Positions 16,729 to 26,788 of a DNA stretch of 48,994 nt are shown here, piece after piece (within the stretch, counting starts at the first letter, position 1; each line of letters begins with the position of its first letter). The translations under genes were made by a program, and so were the position numbers. Source of the DNA: Yersinia rohdei ATCC 43380. GTDB taxonomy: Bacteria > Pseudomonadota > Gammaproteobacteria > Enterobacterales > Enterobacteriaceae. The notes under the pieces are model-generated. The model ran no database searches and was not told the DNA's origin. It saw nothing but the letters and a program-made list of their open reading frames with translations. The stretch lies in contig NZ_ACCD01000030.1 in the NCBI RefSeq assembly GCF_000173775.1, positions 1-48,994 on the forward strand, written 5' to 3'.

Positions 16729-18591
16729 CTAGCTCTTATCCAGCTCAAGAAAAGCATCAACACGATTAAGGACATAAGCGACTTGATGCCATATCTCAGT
16801 GTATTTAATTAAGTTATAAGTGTGCAAAAATTCAATTAATAATACTTTGGTTTGCCGTAAAATTTTGTTATCGGTTGGTGGCTGACTATTTTTTTCAACC
16901 TGTTTTTGCAGCACCTCAATTTTTTGCAGAAATGCATCAGTCTCATCTGCCCCTGCCCCCTCCTGCAACTTAGTCACTATTTGTGCTAGCAACCAAGGAA
17001 TATAGAAATGATGAAGATGGGAACTCTGTACCCTGGCATCGGTTGCAGACCAGGATGTATTCAGTGCCCCACAATAAGTGCCATGACCACTACTTGCCCC
17101 TGTCAGCCCACAAACCCCGGCTTCCACATCCAGTGCATAACGTAATCCCTGATTATTAATAAATATGGCATCCTGTGAGTTTCGTTCACTGAAATTAATT
17201 ACTTTGCCAATGCGCTCACCTAATTTAGGCCCGGTCAAAACACCACGAAAATTCATTTTTTGTGGTTTATCATTTAGATAAAAATGTAAAACCTTATTTT
17301 CATGCCCATTGACTAAGTAGCGATGATCACTATCAGTGATAAAATACCACCGGTGTGAGTGCATATGATAAGAAGTGGCATTATCACAACGATAGCCAAT
17401 AGAGTAATCACTGTAACTACTGCGGCTATAGGTAAAAAAAACAGATGAGTAAGGTGCAAGTCCGATATTAATCAATGACAGACAGGATGCTTCTGTTAAT
17501 GCCCGCCCATCAGATAACTTGTTGTAAGCGATTAAATAATTATTCTCAGCATTATAGTAAATATCCTCTTCGTAACCTTTCCCTCCCAAATAGAGATTAA
17601 TATCATCTGGCTCATTCAAATGCTGTACGACAACATCACGATATTCTAATTCATCTACTACTTCGAGTGTTTCTTTATATTGTAGGAAGGGTCTAACTGC
17701 AGATGATTTAAGATTTTCAATATACTCTTCATCAAACCATATACTGTCTGCATTCATATGAGATGTTGGTTGATGATATTGTCTATTCCGGCCTGGCAAG
17801 TGATTAGCAGAATTATTTACGAGCGTTAAATCAATATAAAAACCATTATTATCTAGTGATAAGTTAGTCTCTGTCCCCTGATTCACCAAAACGAACTTTT
17901 CATTTATTTTTTTTGGCAGCCAGCTCTGCCCAGGATTTGCAATATCACAATAAGTAAATCCCACATCGGCGGCTCTCCCCCCCTTCCTCAGACTTTCTGG
18001 ATGCAAGCAATAGATATTACGATCAAAGCCTTCGCCAGAAAATGCCGTCATTATCTGCCCACTATGGCTATAAAATATTGAGGAGCTTCGCCCATCGATA
18101 TCTATGGGTGTTTTTTTTCTGGTTAAGATAATACTATGCCCACGACTTGCATAATAATTATAGCCAAAATATTTTTCCGAGAATAAGTTAGAGTTATACT
18201 TAAAAGAAATCCGCTTGTCGTCAGGATATAAATTCTTAGGCAATACGCGATAAGAACTTATATTCGCAATCAACCCGTTAGCTCTCAAATCCGCCGAATT
18301 AGTGTCTTGGTAAAGTGAGGCTGATTGTCCAGTGAATGAAAAATCACTAAAGATATCGACTCTAATATGGGGTGGGATTTTAATAGAGGATATATTATTA
18401 TTCCATTGCCTAAATAGCCATTCATCCTCTGTGTAAATTGGGACACAAAACTTTCTCGAGTCACCTTTTTCAGTATAATTATCTCCAGAGTAAAAACAGA
18501 CATTCTCAGCATGAAAACTATCAGACATTACATTGAAAGAGATAAATATCACCACATAACACAGCTTACCTATATTACAGTTTCTATTCAT
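16729..18591 (-). CDS. Exported protein with N-terminal beta/gamma-crystallin-like domain
   Basis: A 620-residue secreted protein of unknown role. A signal peptide (residues 1-28, ending SFHA) is followed by a beta/gamma-crystallin-like Greek-key region at about 30-117: VCFYSGDNYTEKGDSRKFC, then SSIKIPPHIRVDIFSDFSFTGQSASLYQD and ISSYRVL. The middle (about 120-480) has paired cysteines and segments such as YCLHPESLRKGGRAADVGFTYCDIANPGQSWLP that remind me weakly of QxW-type beta-trefoil lectins. The last ~90 residues are helical (QLQKQVEKN-like heptads, VLLIEFLHTYNLIKY). AAGGTG precedes the ATG. It is AT-rich and flanked by core genes, so probably acquired. A lectin, adhesin or toxin component is possible; the family was not identified. 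Confidence 0.75.
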   Translation of the reverse strand: MNRNCNIGKLCYVVIFISFNVMSDSFHAENVCFYSGDNYTEKGDSRKFCVPIYTEDEWLFRQWNNNISSIKIPPHIRVDIFSDFSFTGQSASLYQDTNSADLRANGLIANISSYRVLPKNLYPDDKRISFKYNSNLFSEKYFGYNYYASRGHSIILTRKKTPIDIDGRSSSIFYSHSGQIMTAFSGEGFDRNIYCLHPESLRKGGRAADVGFTYCDIANPGQSWLPKKINEKFVLVNQGTETNLSLDNNGFYIDLTLVNNSANHLPGRNRQYHQPTSHMNADSIWFDEEYIENLKSSAVRPFLQYKETLEVVDELEYRDVVVQHLNEPDDINLYLGGKGYEEDIYYNAENNYLIAYNKLSDGRALTEASCLSLINIGLAPYSSVFFTYSRSSYSDYSIGYRCDNATSYHMHSHRWYFITDSDHRYLVNGHENKVLHFYLNDKPQKMNFRGVLTGPKLGERIGKVINFSERNSQDAIFINNQGLRYALDVEAGVCGLTGASSGHGTYCGALNTSWSATDARVQSSHLHHFYIPWLLAQIVTKLQEGAGADETDAFLQKIEVLQKQVEKNSQPPTDNKILRQTKVLLIEFLHTYNLIKYTEIWHQVAYVLNRVDAFLELDKS

Positions 18592-18784
18592 GCTTCACCT
18601 TTAAAGAAGAAGTATGTAGAGACATGCTATTTTTGCATGAGTGGATACGTCATGATTTACCTTTTCATACTCACATACAGAGATTTTAATTAATAGAATA
18701 ATTCATTAGAAATAAATCCATTTTTTATGGGTTATTTATTATAAAAACAAAGATTTCGTTTTTATCACAACTGACACACAAACT

Positions 18785-18813
18785 AAAAAGCCCCCGAGAA
18801 TATCTCGAGGGCT
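18785..18813 (-). terminator. Terminator of guaA
   Basis: On the minus strand AGCCCTCGAGA pairs with TCTCGGGGGCT (11 bp, one G-U) around a 3-base loop and runs into TTTTT. The G-U pair would be a mismatch on the plus strand, so it belongs to leftward guaA. The 262-base gap 18592-18853 shows nothing else. Confidence 0.88.
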
Positions 18814-18853
18814 TCGTTTATATCAGATGAAATTTCTTATCAAGAAAAGGGAT

Positions 18854-20431
18854 TTATTCCCACTCAATAGTCGCAGGTGGTTTACCACTGATATCGTAAA
18901 CTACGCGAGAAATACCATTTACTTCATTAATAATACGATTTGAAACACGGCCCAGGAAGTCATATGGCAAATGTGCCCAATGTGCCGTCATAAAATCAAT
19001 AGTTTCAACAGCTCGCAGTGAAACAACCCAGTCGTATTTACGCCCATCGCCCATCACCCCGACAGAACGAACCGGCAGGAAGACGGTAAAGGCCTGGCTG
19101 ACTTTATTGTACAGATCCGCTTTATGCAGCTCTTCAATAAAGATGGCGTCGGCGCGGCGCAGTAAATCACAATACTCTTTCTTCACTTCGCCAAGGACTC
19201 GCACCCCTAAACCAGGGCCTGGGAATGGGTGACGGTACAGCATGTCGTACGGCAGGCCCAGTTCCAGACCAATTTTTCGCACTTCATCTTTAAACAGTTC
19301 TTTCAGCGGTTCTACCAGCCCAAGTTTCATCTCTTTCGGCAAGCCGCCCACATTATGGTGAGATTTGATGACATGTGCTTTACCGGTAGCAGAGGCCGCA
19401 GACTCAATCACATCTGGGTAGATTGTGCCTTGTGCCAGCCACTTAACTTGCTCTTGCTTGCAAGCTTCTTCGTCGAATAGCTCGACAAACACGCGACCAA
19501 TAATTTTACGTTTTGCTTCTGGCTCATCAACCCCCGCCAATGCGGTCAGGAAACGATCTTCAGCCGCCACATGGACAATATTCAGACCGAATTTATCGCC
19601 GAACATTTCCAATACTTGGTTGGCTTCGTTTAATCGCAGCAGGCCATTATCAACAAATACGCAAGTCAGGCGGTTGCCAATGGCACGATGCAGCAGCATA
19701 GCGGTGACGGATGAATCTACACCACCGGACAGACCAAGAATCACGTGGTCTTCACCAATCTGCTCACGTAGGCGAACAATTGCATCTTCAATAATGGTCG
19801 CGGGAGTCCACAATGCTTCGCAGGCGCATATATCCAACACAAAACGTTCTAACAAACGTTGGCCTTGCTTGGTATGGGTCACTTCAGGATGGAACTGCAC
19901 ACCATAAAAATGCTTGTCTTCATTGGCCATAATGGCAAACGGGCAAGTATCAGTGCTGGCAACTGTCACAAAATCAGCAGGGATCGCCGTGACTTTGTCA
20001 CCATGACTCATCCAAACATCCAATACCGCTTCACCGGCAGGATTGATGGCATCTTTGATATCACGAATCAGTGCGCTGTCAGTTTTAATTTCAACCTGCG
20101 CATAACCGAACTCGCGCTGATTTGAACCTTCAACTTTGCCGCCCAACTGCATAGCCATCGTCTGCATGCCGTAGCACACACCCAGCACCGGAACACCTGC
20201 GGTGAACACATAATCAGGCGCGCGTGGGCTGTCATTCTCAGTGGTACTTTCGGGGCCACCGGAAAGAATAATACCGCTGGGATTAAACTCACGGATTTGG
20301 GCTTCGGTCACGTCCCACGCCCATAGTTCACAATAGACTCCGATTTCACGAACACGACGCGCCACCAATTGGGTGTATTGCGAGCCGAAATCAAGAATAA
20401 GGATGCGATGCTTATGGATATTTTTTGTCAT
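18854..20431 (-). CDS. guaA: GMP synthase (glutamine-hydrolysing) GuaA
   Basis: Converts XMP to GMP using glutamine and ATP. The 525 residues equal the E. coli length. The N-terminal class I amidotransferase holds [18 protein letters not shown], the nucleophile Cys86 in GVCYGMQTM and the His/Glu pair in [10 protein letters not shown]. The ATP pyrophosphatase part has the P-loop [12 protein letters not shown], and the C-terminal dimerisation domain ends with PPATIEWE. The frame is open to 20518, but ATG 20431 is the family start ([18 protein letters not shown]). It lies 169 bases downstream of guaB on the same strand and probably shares the guaB promoter. Confidence 0.97.
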   Translation of the reverse strand: MTKNIHKHRILILDFGSQYTQLVARRVREIGVYCELWAWDVTEAQIREFNPSGIILSGGPESTTENDSPRAPDYVFTAGVPVLGVCYGMQTMAMQLGGKVEGSNQREFGYAQVEIKTDSALIRDIKDAINPAGEAVLDVWMSHGDKVTAIPADFVTVASTDTCPFAIMANEDKHFYGVQFHPEVTHTKQGQRLLERFVLDICACEALWTPATIIEDAIVRLREQIGEDHVILGLSGGVDSSVTAMLLHRAIGNRLTCVFVDNGLLRLNEANQVLEMFGDKFGLNIVHVAAEDRFLTALAGVDEPEAKRKIIGRVFVELFDEEACKQEQVKWLAQGTIYPDVIESAASATGKAHVIKSHHNVGGLPKEMKLGLVEPLKELFKDEVRKIGLELGLPYDMLYRHPFPGPGLGVRVLGEVKKEYCDLLRRADAIFIEELHKADLYNKVSQAFTVFLPVRSVGVMGDGRKYDWVVSLRAVETIDFMTAHWAHLPYDFLGRVSNRIINEVNGISRVVYDISGKPPATIEWE

Positions 20432-20600
20432 GTGAGGCAAGTCCAGGGTTTTTAATAAAATCAAATAATTGAAAGTATACCAGTGAGCGAAACCAAACCG
20501 TTGGTTAACGCCCGCCACACAGCATGTACAGTTGACACAAGGTCAATAAGCACTGCTAGCAGCGGACGATGACCAAACTCGCCGGTTCAAGCCACTGAAA

Positions 20601-22064
20601 TTAGCCCATCCGATAATTAGGGGATTCTTTCGTGATCGTCACATCATGCACATGGCTTTCTTGAATACCCGCACCACTAATACGGACAAATTCCGCTTTG
20701 GTACGTAACTCGTTGATGGTGCCACAGCCAGTCAGCCCCATACATGAGCGCAGGCCCCCCATTTGCTGATGCACAATCTCTTTCAACAGACCTTTGTACG
20801 CCACACGCCCTTCAATACCTTCAGGGACTAATTTATCGGCTGCATTATCGGTCTGGAAATAGCGATCTGAAGAGCCTTTGGACATCGCACCCAGCGAACC
20901 CATACCGCGGTAAGATTTGAATGAACGGCCTTGATAGAGTTCGATTTCACCCGGAGATTCTTCAGTACCCGCCAGCATAGAGCCGACCATGACACAAGAA
21001 GCCCCCGCCGCAATGGCTTTAGCGATATCACCAGAGAAACGAATGCCGCCATCCGCAATCACCGGGATACCAGTGCCTTCCAGCGCTTCAACCGCATCAG
21101 CAATAGCGGTTATTTGCGGAACACCAACGCCAGTAACAATGCGGGTTGTACAGATTGAACCTGGGCCGATACCCACTTTGACCGCGCTGACACCGGCATC
21201 AGCCAAAGCTTTAGCTCCAGCCCCTGTCGCGACGTTACCGCCCACGATTTGCAGGTTAGGATATTTAGCACGCGTTTCGCGGATACGCTGTAAAACGCCT
21301 TCGGAATGGCCGTGAGATGAGTCAATCAGTAACACATCAACACCAGCAGCCACCAGAGCATCAATACGCTCTTCGTTACCGGCACCCGCACCAACAGCAG
21401 CACCCACACGCAAACGGCCATGTTCGTCTTTACAGGCGTTCGGCTTACGTTCTGCTTTTTGGAAGTCTTTTACGGTTATCATGCCGCGCAGGTGGAAGCT
21501 GTCGTCAACAACCAATGCTTTCTCGACACGCTTTTCATGCATTTTTTGCAGCACAACTTCGCGGGCTTCGCCTTCTTTGACAGTAACCAAGCGATCTTTC
21601 GGTGTCATAACCGCAGTCACAGGTTGCTCTAAGTCGGTAACAAAGCGAACATCACGGCCAGTAATGATCCCAACCAACTCGTAATCTTCGGTTACTACCG
21701 GATAACCGGCGAAACCGTTACGGGCGGTCAGTTCTTTAACTTGGCGCAGGGTTGTGGTTGGAGTCACAGTCTGTGGCTCGGTCACTACGCCACTTTCGTG
21801 TTTTTTCACCCGACTGACTTCTTCAGCCTGGCGTTCAATAGACATATTTTTGTGGATGAAGCCTAAACCGCCCTCTTGTGCCAGCGCAATGGCCAGACGA
21901 GCTTCGGTAACAGTATCCATTGCTGCGGACAGCATCGGGATATTCAGGCGGATAGTTGCAGTCAGTTGAGTACCAAGTTCTGCCGTATTAGGCAAGACTG
22001 TGGAGTGGGCTGGAACCAAGAGAACGTCGTCAAATGTAAGAGCTTCTTTCGTGATACGTAGCAT
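20601..22064 (-). CDS. guaB: IMP dehydrogenase GuaB
   Basis: Oxidises IMP to XMP with NAD+, the committed step to guanine nucleotides. The 487-residue protein (E. coli 488) has the N-terminal TIM-barrel start [18 protein letters not shown], two CBS domains at about 93-205 ([33 protein letters not shown]), the phosphate-binding [17 protein letters not shown], the catalytic loop [15 protein letters not shown] with its cysteine, and the flap region ending [11 protein letters not shown] 22064 is chosen: the in-frame TTG two codons upstream is too close to GGTGAG. It is divergent from xseA. Confidence 0.97.
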   Translation of the reverse strand: MLRITKEALTFDDVLLVPAHSTVLPNTAELGTQLTATIRLNIPMLSAAMDTVTEARLAIALAQEGGLGFIHKNMSIERQAEEVSRVKKHESGVVTEPQTVTPTTTLRQVKELTARNGFAGYPVVTEDYELVGIITGRDVRFVTDLEQPVTAVMTPKDRLVTVKEGEAREVVLQKMHEKRVEKALVVDDSFHLRGMITVKDFQKAERKPNACKDEHGRLRVGAAVGAGAGNEERIDALVAAGVDVLLIDSSHGHSEGVLQRIRETRAKYPNLQIVGGNVATGAGAKALADAGVSAVKVGIGPGSICTTRIVTGVGVPQITAIADAVEALEGTGIPVIADGGIRFSGDIAKAIAAGASCVMVGSMLAGTEESPGEIELYQGRSFKSYRGMGSLGAMSKGSSDRYFQTDNAADKLVPEGIEGRVAYKGLLKEIVHQQMGGLRSCMGLTGCGTINELRTKAEFVRISGAGIQESHVHDVTITKESPNYRMG

Positions 22065-22114
22065 GGGCAATATCTCACCAAGGTGAATGTAAAAAGATAA
22101 AATATTGCCGTGGC

Positions 22115-22140
22115 ATTATACAGAGCGTAATCGGTTGCCT
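22115..22140 (-). promoter_or_regulatory. guaBA promoter with PurR box
   Basis: On the minus strand the 16-mer at 22140-22125 matches the PurR consensus ANGCAANCGNTTNCNT at all fixed bases but the last. TATAAT lies at 22120-22115, just downstream, so the PurR box covers the -35/spacer region. PurR repression of guaBA is known in E. coli. The transcript start should be near 22108. Confidence 0.8.
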
Positions 22141-22232
22141 CCAGCACTTTCTCATTATTTTTCTTGCTAAGTGGTTTGAGGAAGGTAATATCGATCAATT
22201 AAGTGCTTGTTTAAAAACTTGATCCAGGTCAC

Positions 22233-23642
22233 ATGTCGCAATCTTCTACGTCAACAATTTTTACTGTCAGCCGCCTGAATCAGACGGTACGGCAACTGCT
22301 GGAAATGGAAATGGGCCAGATTTGGCTCACGGCCGAGATTTCCAATTTCTCTCAACCGGCATCGGGTCACTGGTATTTCACCTTAAAAGACGACCGGGCG
22401 CAGGTGCGCTGCGCGATGTTCCGCAACACTAATCGCCGAACCACTTTTCGCCCGCAAAATGGCCAGCAAGTTTTGGTCAGGGCATCAATTACCCTGTATG
22501 AACCGCGCGGTGACTACCAATTAATTGCCGAAAGCATGCAACCTGCCGGTGACGGATTACTGCAACAACAGTTTGAACAGCTTAAACAGCAACTGGCCGC
22601 AGAAGGGCTTTTTGACCAAACTCACAAGCAAGCACTCCCCAGCCCAGCCAAGCAGGTCGGGGTGATTACCTCATCCAGCGGTGCCGCTTTGCACGATGTT
22701 TTGCAAGTTTTACAACGTCGTGACCCCTCACTGCCGGTTATTATTTATCCCACCGCAGTACAAGGCGTTGATGCGCCGTTGCAGATAGTGCGAGCTATCC
22801 AATTGGCTAACCTGCGCGCTGAATGTGATGTGTTAATCGTCGGGCGTGGCGGCGGTTCACTGGAGGATTTGTGGAGTTTTAATGATGAGCGGGTTGCCCG
22901 CGCCATTTTTAACAGCCACATTCCTATTGTCAGTGCTGTCGGCCATGAAACCGATGTCACCATCGCGGACTTTGTTGCTGATTTGCGCGCCCCGACTCCG
23001 TCCGCTGCCGCTGAGTTAGTCAGCCGTAACCAAATAGAGCTGATGAGACAAATTCAGGGCCAGCAACAGCGGATGGAAATGGCGATGGATTACTATCTGG
23101 CGCAACGTAGCCAGCAATTCACTCGCCTTGAACATCGGCTTCAGCAGCAGCATCCGCATTTGCGTTTAGCTCGCCAGCAAACGCTGTTATTAAAACTGCA
23201 ACGCCGGTTAGCAGAGAGCGCACAGGCTCAAATTCGCCAACTATATCGGCGCACTGAACGGCTTCAGCAACGTTTGATTCAGGTTCAACCACAAGGGCAA
23301 ATCCACCGCTATAACCAGCGGGTGCAACAGCAAGAATACCGTTTACACCAAGCTCTGGAACGCCAGTTAAACGGCTATCGCCAGCGTTTTGGCATCGCCT
23401 GTTCACAACTGGAGACAGTCAGCCCATTAGCAACACTGGCCCGTGGCTACAGTGTCACCCAGACCCCAAAGGGCGCGGTACTCAAAACCACCCAACAAGT
23501 GCATGCCGGTGATAAGCTCACGACCCGGCTGCAAGATGGCTGGGTAGAAAGTGAAATCACTCAGATTAAGGTGACAAAAAACGCTATGGCAAAAAATGAT
23601 GCGCCCAAGAAACCACGCCAGCGTAAAGCTGCCGAGTCGTAA
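22233..23642 (+). CDS. xseA: Exodeoxyribonuclease VII large subunit XseA
   Basis: Catalytic subunit of exonuclease VII, which digests single-stranded DNA to oligonucleotides together with XseB (not in this window). At 469 residues it is slightly longer than E. coli XseA (456). It has the N-terminal OB-fold ([43 protein letters not shown]), the catalytic core with [35 protein letters not shown] and [29 protein letters not shown], and a long coiled coil (about 270-400) rich in Gln, Arg and Leu. The Lys-rich tail [11 protein letters not shown] ends it. AGG precedes the ATG. Confidence 0.96.
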   Translation: MSQSSTSTIFTVSRLNQTVRQLLEMEMGQIWLTAEISNFSQPASGHWYFTLKDDRAQVRCAMFRNTNRRTTFRPQNGQQVLVRASITLYEPRGDYQLIAESMQPAGDGLLQQQFEQLKQQLAAEGLFDQTHKQALPSPAKQVGVITSSSGAALHDVLQVLQRRDPSLPVIIYPTAVQGVDAPLQIVRAIQLANLRAECDVLIVGRGGGSLEDLWSFNDERVARAIFNSHIPIVSAVGHETDVTIADFVADLRAPTPSAAAELVSRNQIELMRQIQGQQQRMEMAMDYYLAQRSQQFTRLEHRLQQQHPHLRLARQQTLLLKLQRRLAESAQAQIRQLYRRTERLQQRLIQVQPQGQIHRYNQRVQQQEYRLHQALERQLNGYRQRFGIACSQLETVSPLATLARGYSVTQTPKGAVLKTTQQVHAGDKLTTRLQDGWVESEITQIKVTKNAMAKNDAPKKPRQRKAAES

Positions 23643-23675
23643 AACAGCGCCGCAATAAAACAGCTTAGCACCACC

Positions 23676-23700
23676 AGGCCAGCACGATTTTTTGCTGGCC
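23676..23700. other. Hairpin between convergent xseA and yfgJ
   Basis: GGCCAGC and GCTGGCC pair around a loop containing TTTTTT. The T-run lies within the loop rather than after the stem, so it is not a classic terminator, but it sits exactly between two convergent genes. Confidence 0.4.
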
Positions 23701-23712
23701 AAACAAACCCGG

Positions 23713-23937
23713 TCACACCCTCGGCAGATAACTGTAGTGGACGCGACTTTTCGAAATCAGCCCGTGACCATGCTGACAAAAATAATCCACAGCACCACAA
23801 GCTTTCAATACTTGCAGTGGCTTGCCACAATCAGGGCATTCAGCCTCCTGTCGATAGTAGCCGTGGCAGTGAGAGCAATGAAAGTGGTCACTCACTTGCT
23901 CCATTACCTGCTGACAAACCGGACATAACGCCGCCAT
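23713..23937 (-). CDS. yfgJ: Zinc-ribbon protein YfgJ family
   Basis: A 74-residue protein with three Cys pairs typical of double zinc ribbons: CPVC at about 5-8, CSHC at about 21-24, and CPDC at about 34-37. The family signature PLQVLKACGAVDYFCQHGHGLISK follows and is almost identical to E. coli YfgJ. Its role is unknown. In E. coli it also lies between xseA and der. AGGAGG lies just before its ATG. The C-terminus YLPRV overruns no neighbour. It is convergent with xseA. Confidence 0.88.
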   Translation of the reverse strand: MAALCPVCQQVMEQVSDHFHCSHCHGYYRQEAECPDCGKPLQVLKACGAVDYFCQHGHGLISKSRVHYSYLPRV

Positions 23938-23953
23938 AAATTCCTCCTGAATT

Positions 23954-24919
23954 TTACATCACACCCAACGAGCGCAAGAAATAGATACCCAGCGCAGTGG
24001 TAAAGAATGAACCGACGGTGGTGAGTGCAATAATATTTGCGGCAAGCACCGCATTTCCCCCCATCGCACGGGTCATGACATAGCTACCAGCGGCGGTTGG
24101 GGTAGCCGAAAACAAGAAAATGATCCCTAAGGTTGCGCCTCGGAATCCCATAAATAACCCACCCACAGTCATCAATATAGGCACCACGAAGAGTTTTGCC
24201 ACCGAGGATAATGCTGCCACATTAGAAGATCGGAACATGGCATGCCAATCGAGGCTCGCGCCAGTACAGAGTAACGCCAGCGGAAGTGCCAAAGCTGAGA
24301 TATAGCTGCCAGTTTGTACAATCACTTGAGGAATAGGTAAGTGGGTTTGAGCATAAACCACACCGCACAGCAACCCAATAATCAATGGGTTAGTGACAAT
24401 GCTGCGCAATAATGCCATTTTGCTGATTGCCCCGCCCTGCCCGGTTTGCAAACTGCGGGTCAGTGTTATTACCGATAACATATTGAACAATAATACTGTC
24501 ACCGTCAGATACATCGACCCGAGAGCAACCCCCTCAGCGCCATAAGCGGTCATAGCAAAAGCCAAGCCCATAATCGCGGTATTGGCCCGAAAACCGCCCT
24601 GCACAAAGACACCTCGCTCTCGTGGGTCTTTTACCAGCCGCTTAGCGGCGATTTCAAGCAATAAAAAGGTGACTAAGGTGCCAACTGCGCCATAGATAGC
24701 CAGAGGCAAGTTATCCAGCAAGCTGACGTGATTGGTGGCAACACTGAAAAATAGCAGGCAGGGGAGCGCCAGATTGAAAACTAATTTGGTCGCGCCATCA
24801 CAGAAGCGGTCATCCATCAAACCAAAACGCCGTAATAGCACACCGAGTAACATCATCAATAAGCTAGGCACGGTTACACTAAATGCAAAACTCCAGGTTT
24901 CCCAAGACATGGCTGACAT
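23954..24919 (-). CDS. AEC-family (auxin efflux carrier-like) transporter
   Basis: A 321-residue integral membrane protein with about ten hydrophobic segments, beginning WSFAFSVTVPSLLMMLLGVLLRRFGLMDDRFCDGATKLVFNLALPCLLF. The LALPCLLF motif near the N-terminus and VVQTGSYISALALPLALLCTGASLDW in the second half are typical of the AEC superfamily (malonate, malate or other organic acid carriers). The C-terminal half carries FSATPTAAGSYVMTRAMGGNAVLAANI, as in related permeases. Substrate cannot be told from sequence. The gene lies between yfgJ (16 bases downstream) and der, and is not part of the E. coli order at this place. Confidence 0.85.
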   Translation of the reverse strand: MSAMSWETWSFAFSVTVPSLLMMLLGVLLRRFGLMDDRFCDGATKLVFNLALPCLLFFSVATNHVSLLDNLPLAIYGAVGTLVTFLLLEIAAKRLVKDPRERGVFVQGGFRANTAIMGLAFAMTAYGAEGVALGSMYLTVTVLLFNMLSVITLTRSLQTGQGGAISKMALLRSIVTNPLIIGLLCGVVYAQTHLPIPQVIVQTGSYISALALPLALLCTGASLDWHAMFRSSNVAALSSVAKLFVVPILMTVGGLFMGFRGATLGIIFLFSATPTAAGSYVMTRAMGGNAVLAANIIALTTVGSFFTTALGIYFLRSLGVM

Positions 24920-24960
24920 TCACCCCCTACCGTTTACTGTTATATAACATCCAAAATGCA

Positions 24961-24984
24961 AAAAGCGCGGATAACCCGCGCTTT
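24961..24984 (-). terminator. Terminator of der
   Basis: AAAGCGCGG and CCGCGCTTT (9 bp) enclose a 5-base loop. On the minus strand it runs into TTTTTGC, eight bases after the der stop. Confidence 0.85.
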
Positions 24985-24991
24985 GCTGCTA

Positions 24992-26476
24992 TTACTTAGC
25001 TTTTTTCAGATGCGACATCAAACGTTTACGTTTACGCATTTGATTTGGCGTTAACGTGTTACGTTTGCCTGCAAACGGGTTCTCGCCCTCTTTAAACTGG
25101 ATACGAATTGGCGTACCCATTACTTTCAGTGAACGACGGAAGTAATTCATCAGATAGCGTTTGTAAGAGTCTGACAAGTCAGTCACCTGATTACCGTGGA
25201 TAACCACAATCGGCGGGTTATATCCCCCGGCATGAGCATATTTCAGCTTCACGCGGCGACCACGTACTAAAGGAGGTTGATGGTCTTCTTCTGCCATTTG
25301 CATGATACGGGTCAGTAAGGAAGTACCCACTCGCTTGGTAGAGCAATCATAAGCTTCTTGTATGGATTCAAACAGGTTACCCACACCACTGCCATGTAAA
25401 GCAGAAATAAAGTGAATACGGGCAAAATCAACAAAACCAAGACGCAGGTCTAGCATATCTTTAACCTGTGTACGGGCTTCTTCAGACATGCCATCCCATT
25501 TGTTGACCGCAATAACAAGTGAGCGCCCACTATTAAGAATAAAGCCTAATAGAGACAAATCCTGATCCGAAATCCCATCACGGGCATCAATAACCAACAG
25601 CACAACGTTGGAATCTTCAATGGCCTGTAAGGTTTTAATAACCGAGAATTTTTCAACCGCTTCAGTTATCTTGCCGCGCTTACGCACACCGGCAGTATCA
25701 ATCAGAATATATTCGCGCTCATCGCGGGTCATTGGAATATAAATGCTGTCACGCGTTGTGCCCGGCATATCATAAACCACCACACGATCTTCACCGAGGA
25801 TACGGTTGGTTAGTGTGGACTTACCTACGTTAGGACGCCCGACAATGGCCAGCTTGATTGGCAGACTCAGTGGATCAAAATCATCCTCTTCATCTTCAGG
25901 AATAGCGTCTTCGTCTTCTTCCTGTGCAGCCCAATAGGCAGCATTAGCTTCTTCGTCGGTTAATTCTACTTCTGGCTCTTCGGCATCCATATAAGGAGCC
26001 ATAACATCTTCAATCAGCTGAGTCACACCACGGCCATGGGAAGCAGCAATAGCATGAACTTCACCCAAGCCTAATGAATAGAAATCAGCTGTTGCTGTAT
26101 CTGGGTCAATACCATCAGTTTTGTTCGCAACCAGAAAAGTCGCTTTCTCGCGGCTGCGCAGATGTTGAGCAATCCCCTGATCCGCTGGCATCAATCCAGC
26201 ACGGGCGTCGACCATAAACAGCACAATATCAGCTTCTTCAATCGCTAATAACGATTGGCCGGCCATTTTAGTTTCTACGCCATCTTCTGTGCCATCAATA
26301 CCTCCGGTATCGATAACAATAAACTCATGACCTTCGACCTCGGCACGACCATATTTACGGTCACGCGTTAGCCCGGGAAAATCCGCAACTAACGCATCTC
26401 GGGTATGCGTTAAGCGGTTAAATAGTGTGGATTTACCCACATTCGGGCGCCCGACCAGCGCGATGACAGGTATCAT
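24992..26476 (-). CDS. der: Ribosome biogenesis GTPase Der (EngA)
   Basis: An essential GTPase that binds the 50S precursor. It has two tandem G domains, each opening with GRPNVGKST (residues 8-16 and about 214), and each with DTGG/DTAG and NKxD motifs ([18 protein letters not shown]). An acidic linker between them ([36 protein letters not shown]) is normal for enterobacteria. The C-terminal KH-like domain ends in the basic tail [17 protein letters not shown]. The 494-residue length agrees with the family (E. coli 490). It is transcribed in the direction of bamB, from which it is separated by 312 bases holding a repeat and a hairpin. Confidence 0.97.
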   Translation of the reverse strand: MIPVIALVGRPNVGKSTLFNRLTHTRDALVADFPGLTRDRKYGRAEVEGHEFIVIDTGGIDGTEDGVETKMAGQSLLAIEEADIVLFMVDARAGLMPADQGIAQHLRSREKATFLVANKTDGIDPDTATADFYSLGLGEVHAIAASHGRGVTQLIEDVMAPYMDAEEPEVELTDEEANAAYWAAQEEDEDAIPEDEEDDFDPLSLPIKLAIVGRPNVGKSTLTNRILGEDRVVVYDMPGTTRDSIYIPMTRDEREYILIDTAGVRKRGKITEAVEKFSVIKTLQAIEDSNVVLLVIDARDGISDQDLSLLGFILNSGRSLVIAVNKWDGMSEEARTQVKDMLDLRLGFVDFARIHFISALHGSGVGNLFESIQEAYDCSTKRVGTSLLTRIMQMAEEDHQPPLVRGRRVKLKYAHAGGYNPPIVVIHGNQVTDLSDSYKRYLMNYFRRSLKVMGTPIRIQFKEGENPFAGKRNTLTPNQMRKRKRLMSHLKKAK

Positions 26477-26557
26477 TGTTGAAGCCTCATTACTTAATTT
26501 TCAAATCATTACAGCGCTGTATCTCACATTCAACAGCGCAGTTTTTTAGAAGACAAA

Positions 26558-26580
26558 CGGCCCCTGAATCTCAGGAGCCG
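26558..26580 (-). terminator. Hairpin downstream of bamB
   Basis: On the minus strand CGGCTCCTGA pairs with TCAGGGGCCG (10 bp with one G-U) around GAT. The tail TTTGTCTTC is only moderately T-rich. The G-U pair favours the leftward strand. It may end part of the bamB message before der. Confidence 0.55.
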
Positions 26581-26584
26581 CTTT

Positions 26585-26758
26585 AGACCCTTCGTCCTTG
26601 AAATTACAGCGGTATTAGCGGCGCTCACTCACTCGAATAACTGACCTAAGCCAGTTTGTCGATATTCATGGGCCAGCACAAACGCAATTCAAATCGGTTT
26701 ACAACCAATTTGTCATTCGTTTGCTGCCTTGGCTGCAACTCCAATGACTTGGGGTATA
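26585..26758 (-). repeat. Dispersed intergenic repeat, copy B
   Basis: Read on the minus strand it opens TATACCCCAAGTCATTGG, continues GCAGCCAAGGCAGCAAACG, and closes with GCCGCTAATACCGC and TCAAGGACGAAGGG. Both ends match copy A at 14341-14464 in the same order; the middle is about 50 bases longer. It lies between bamB and der. Confidence 0.75.
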
Positions 26759-26788
26759 ACTGGCCTGTTACCAGGCGCTAAGTCAGAA

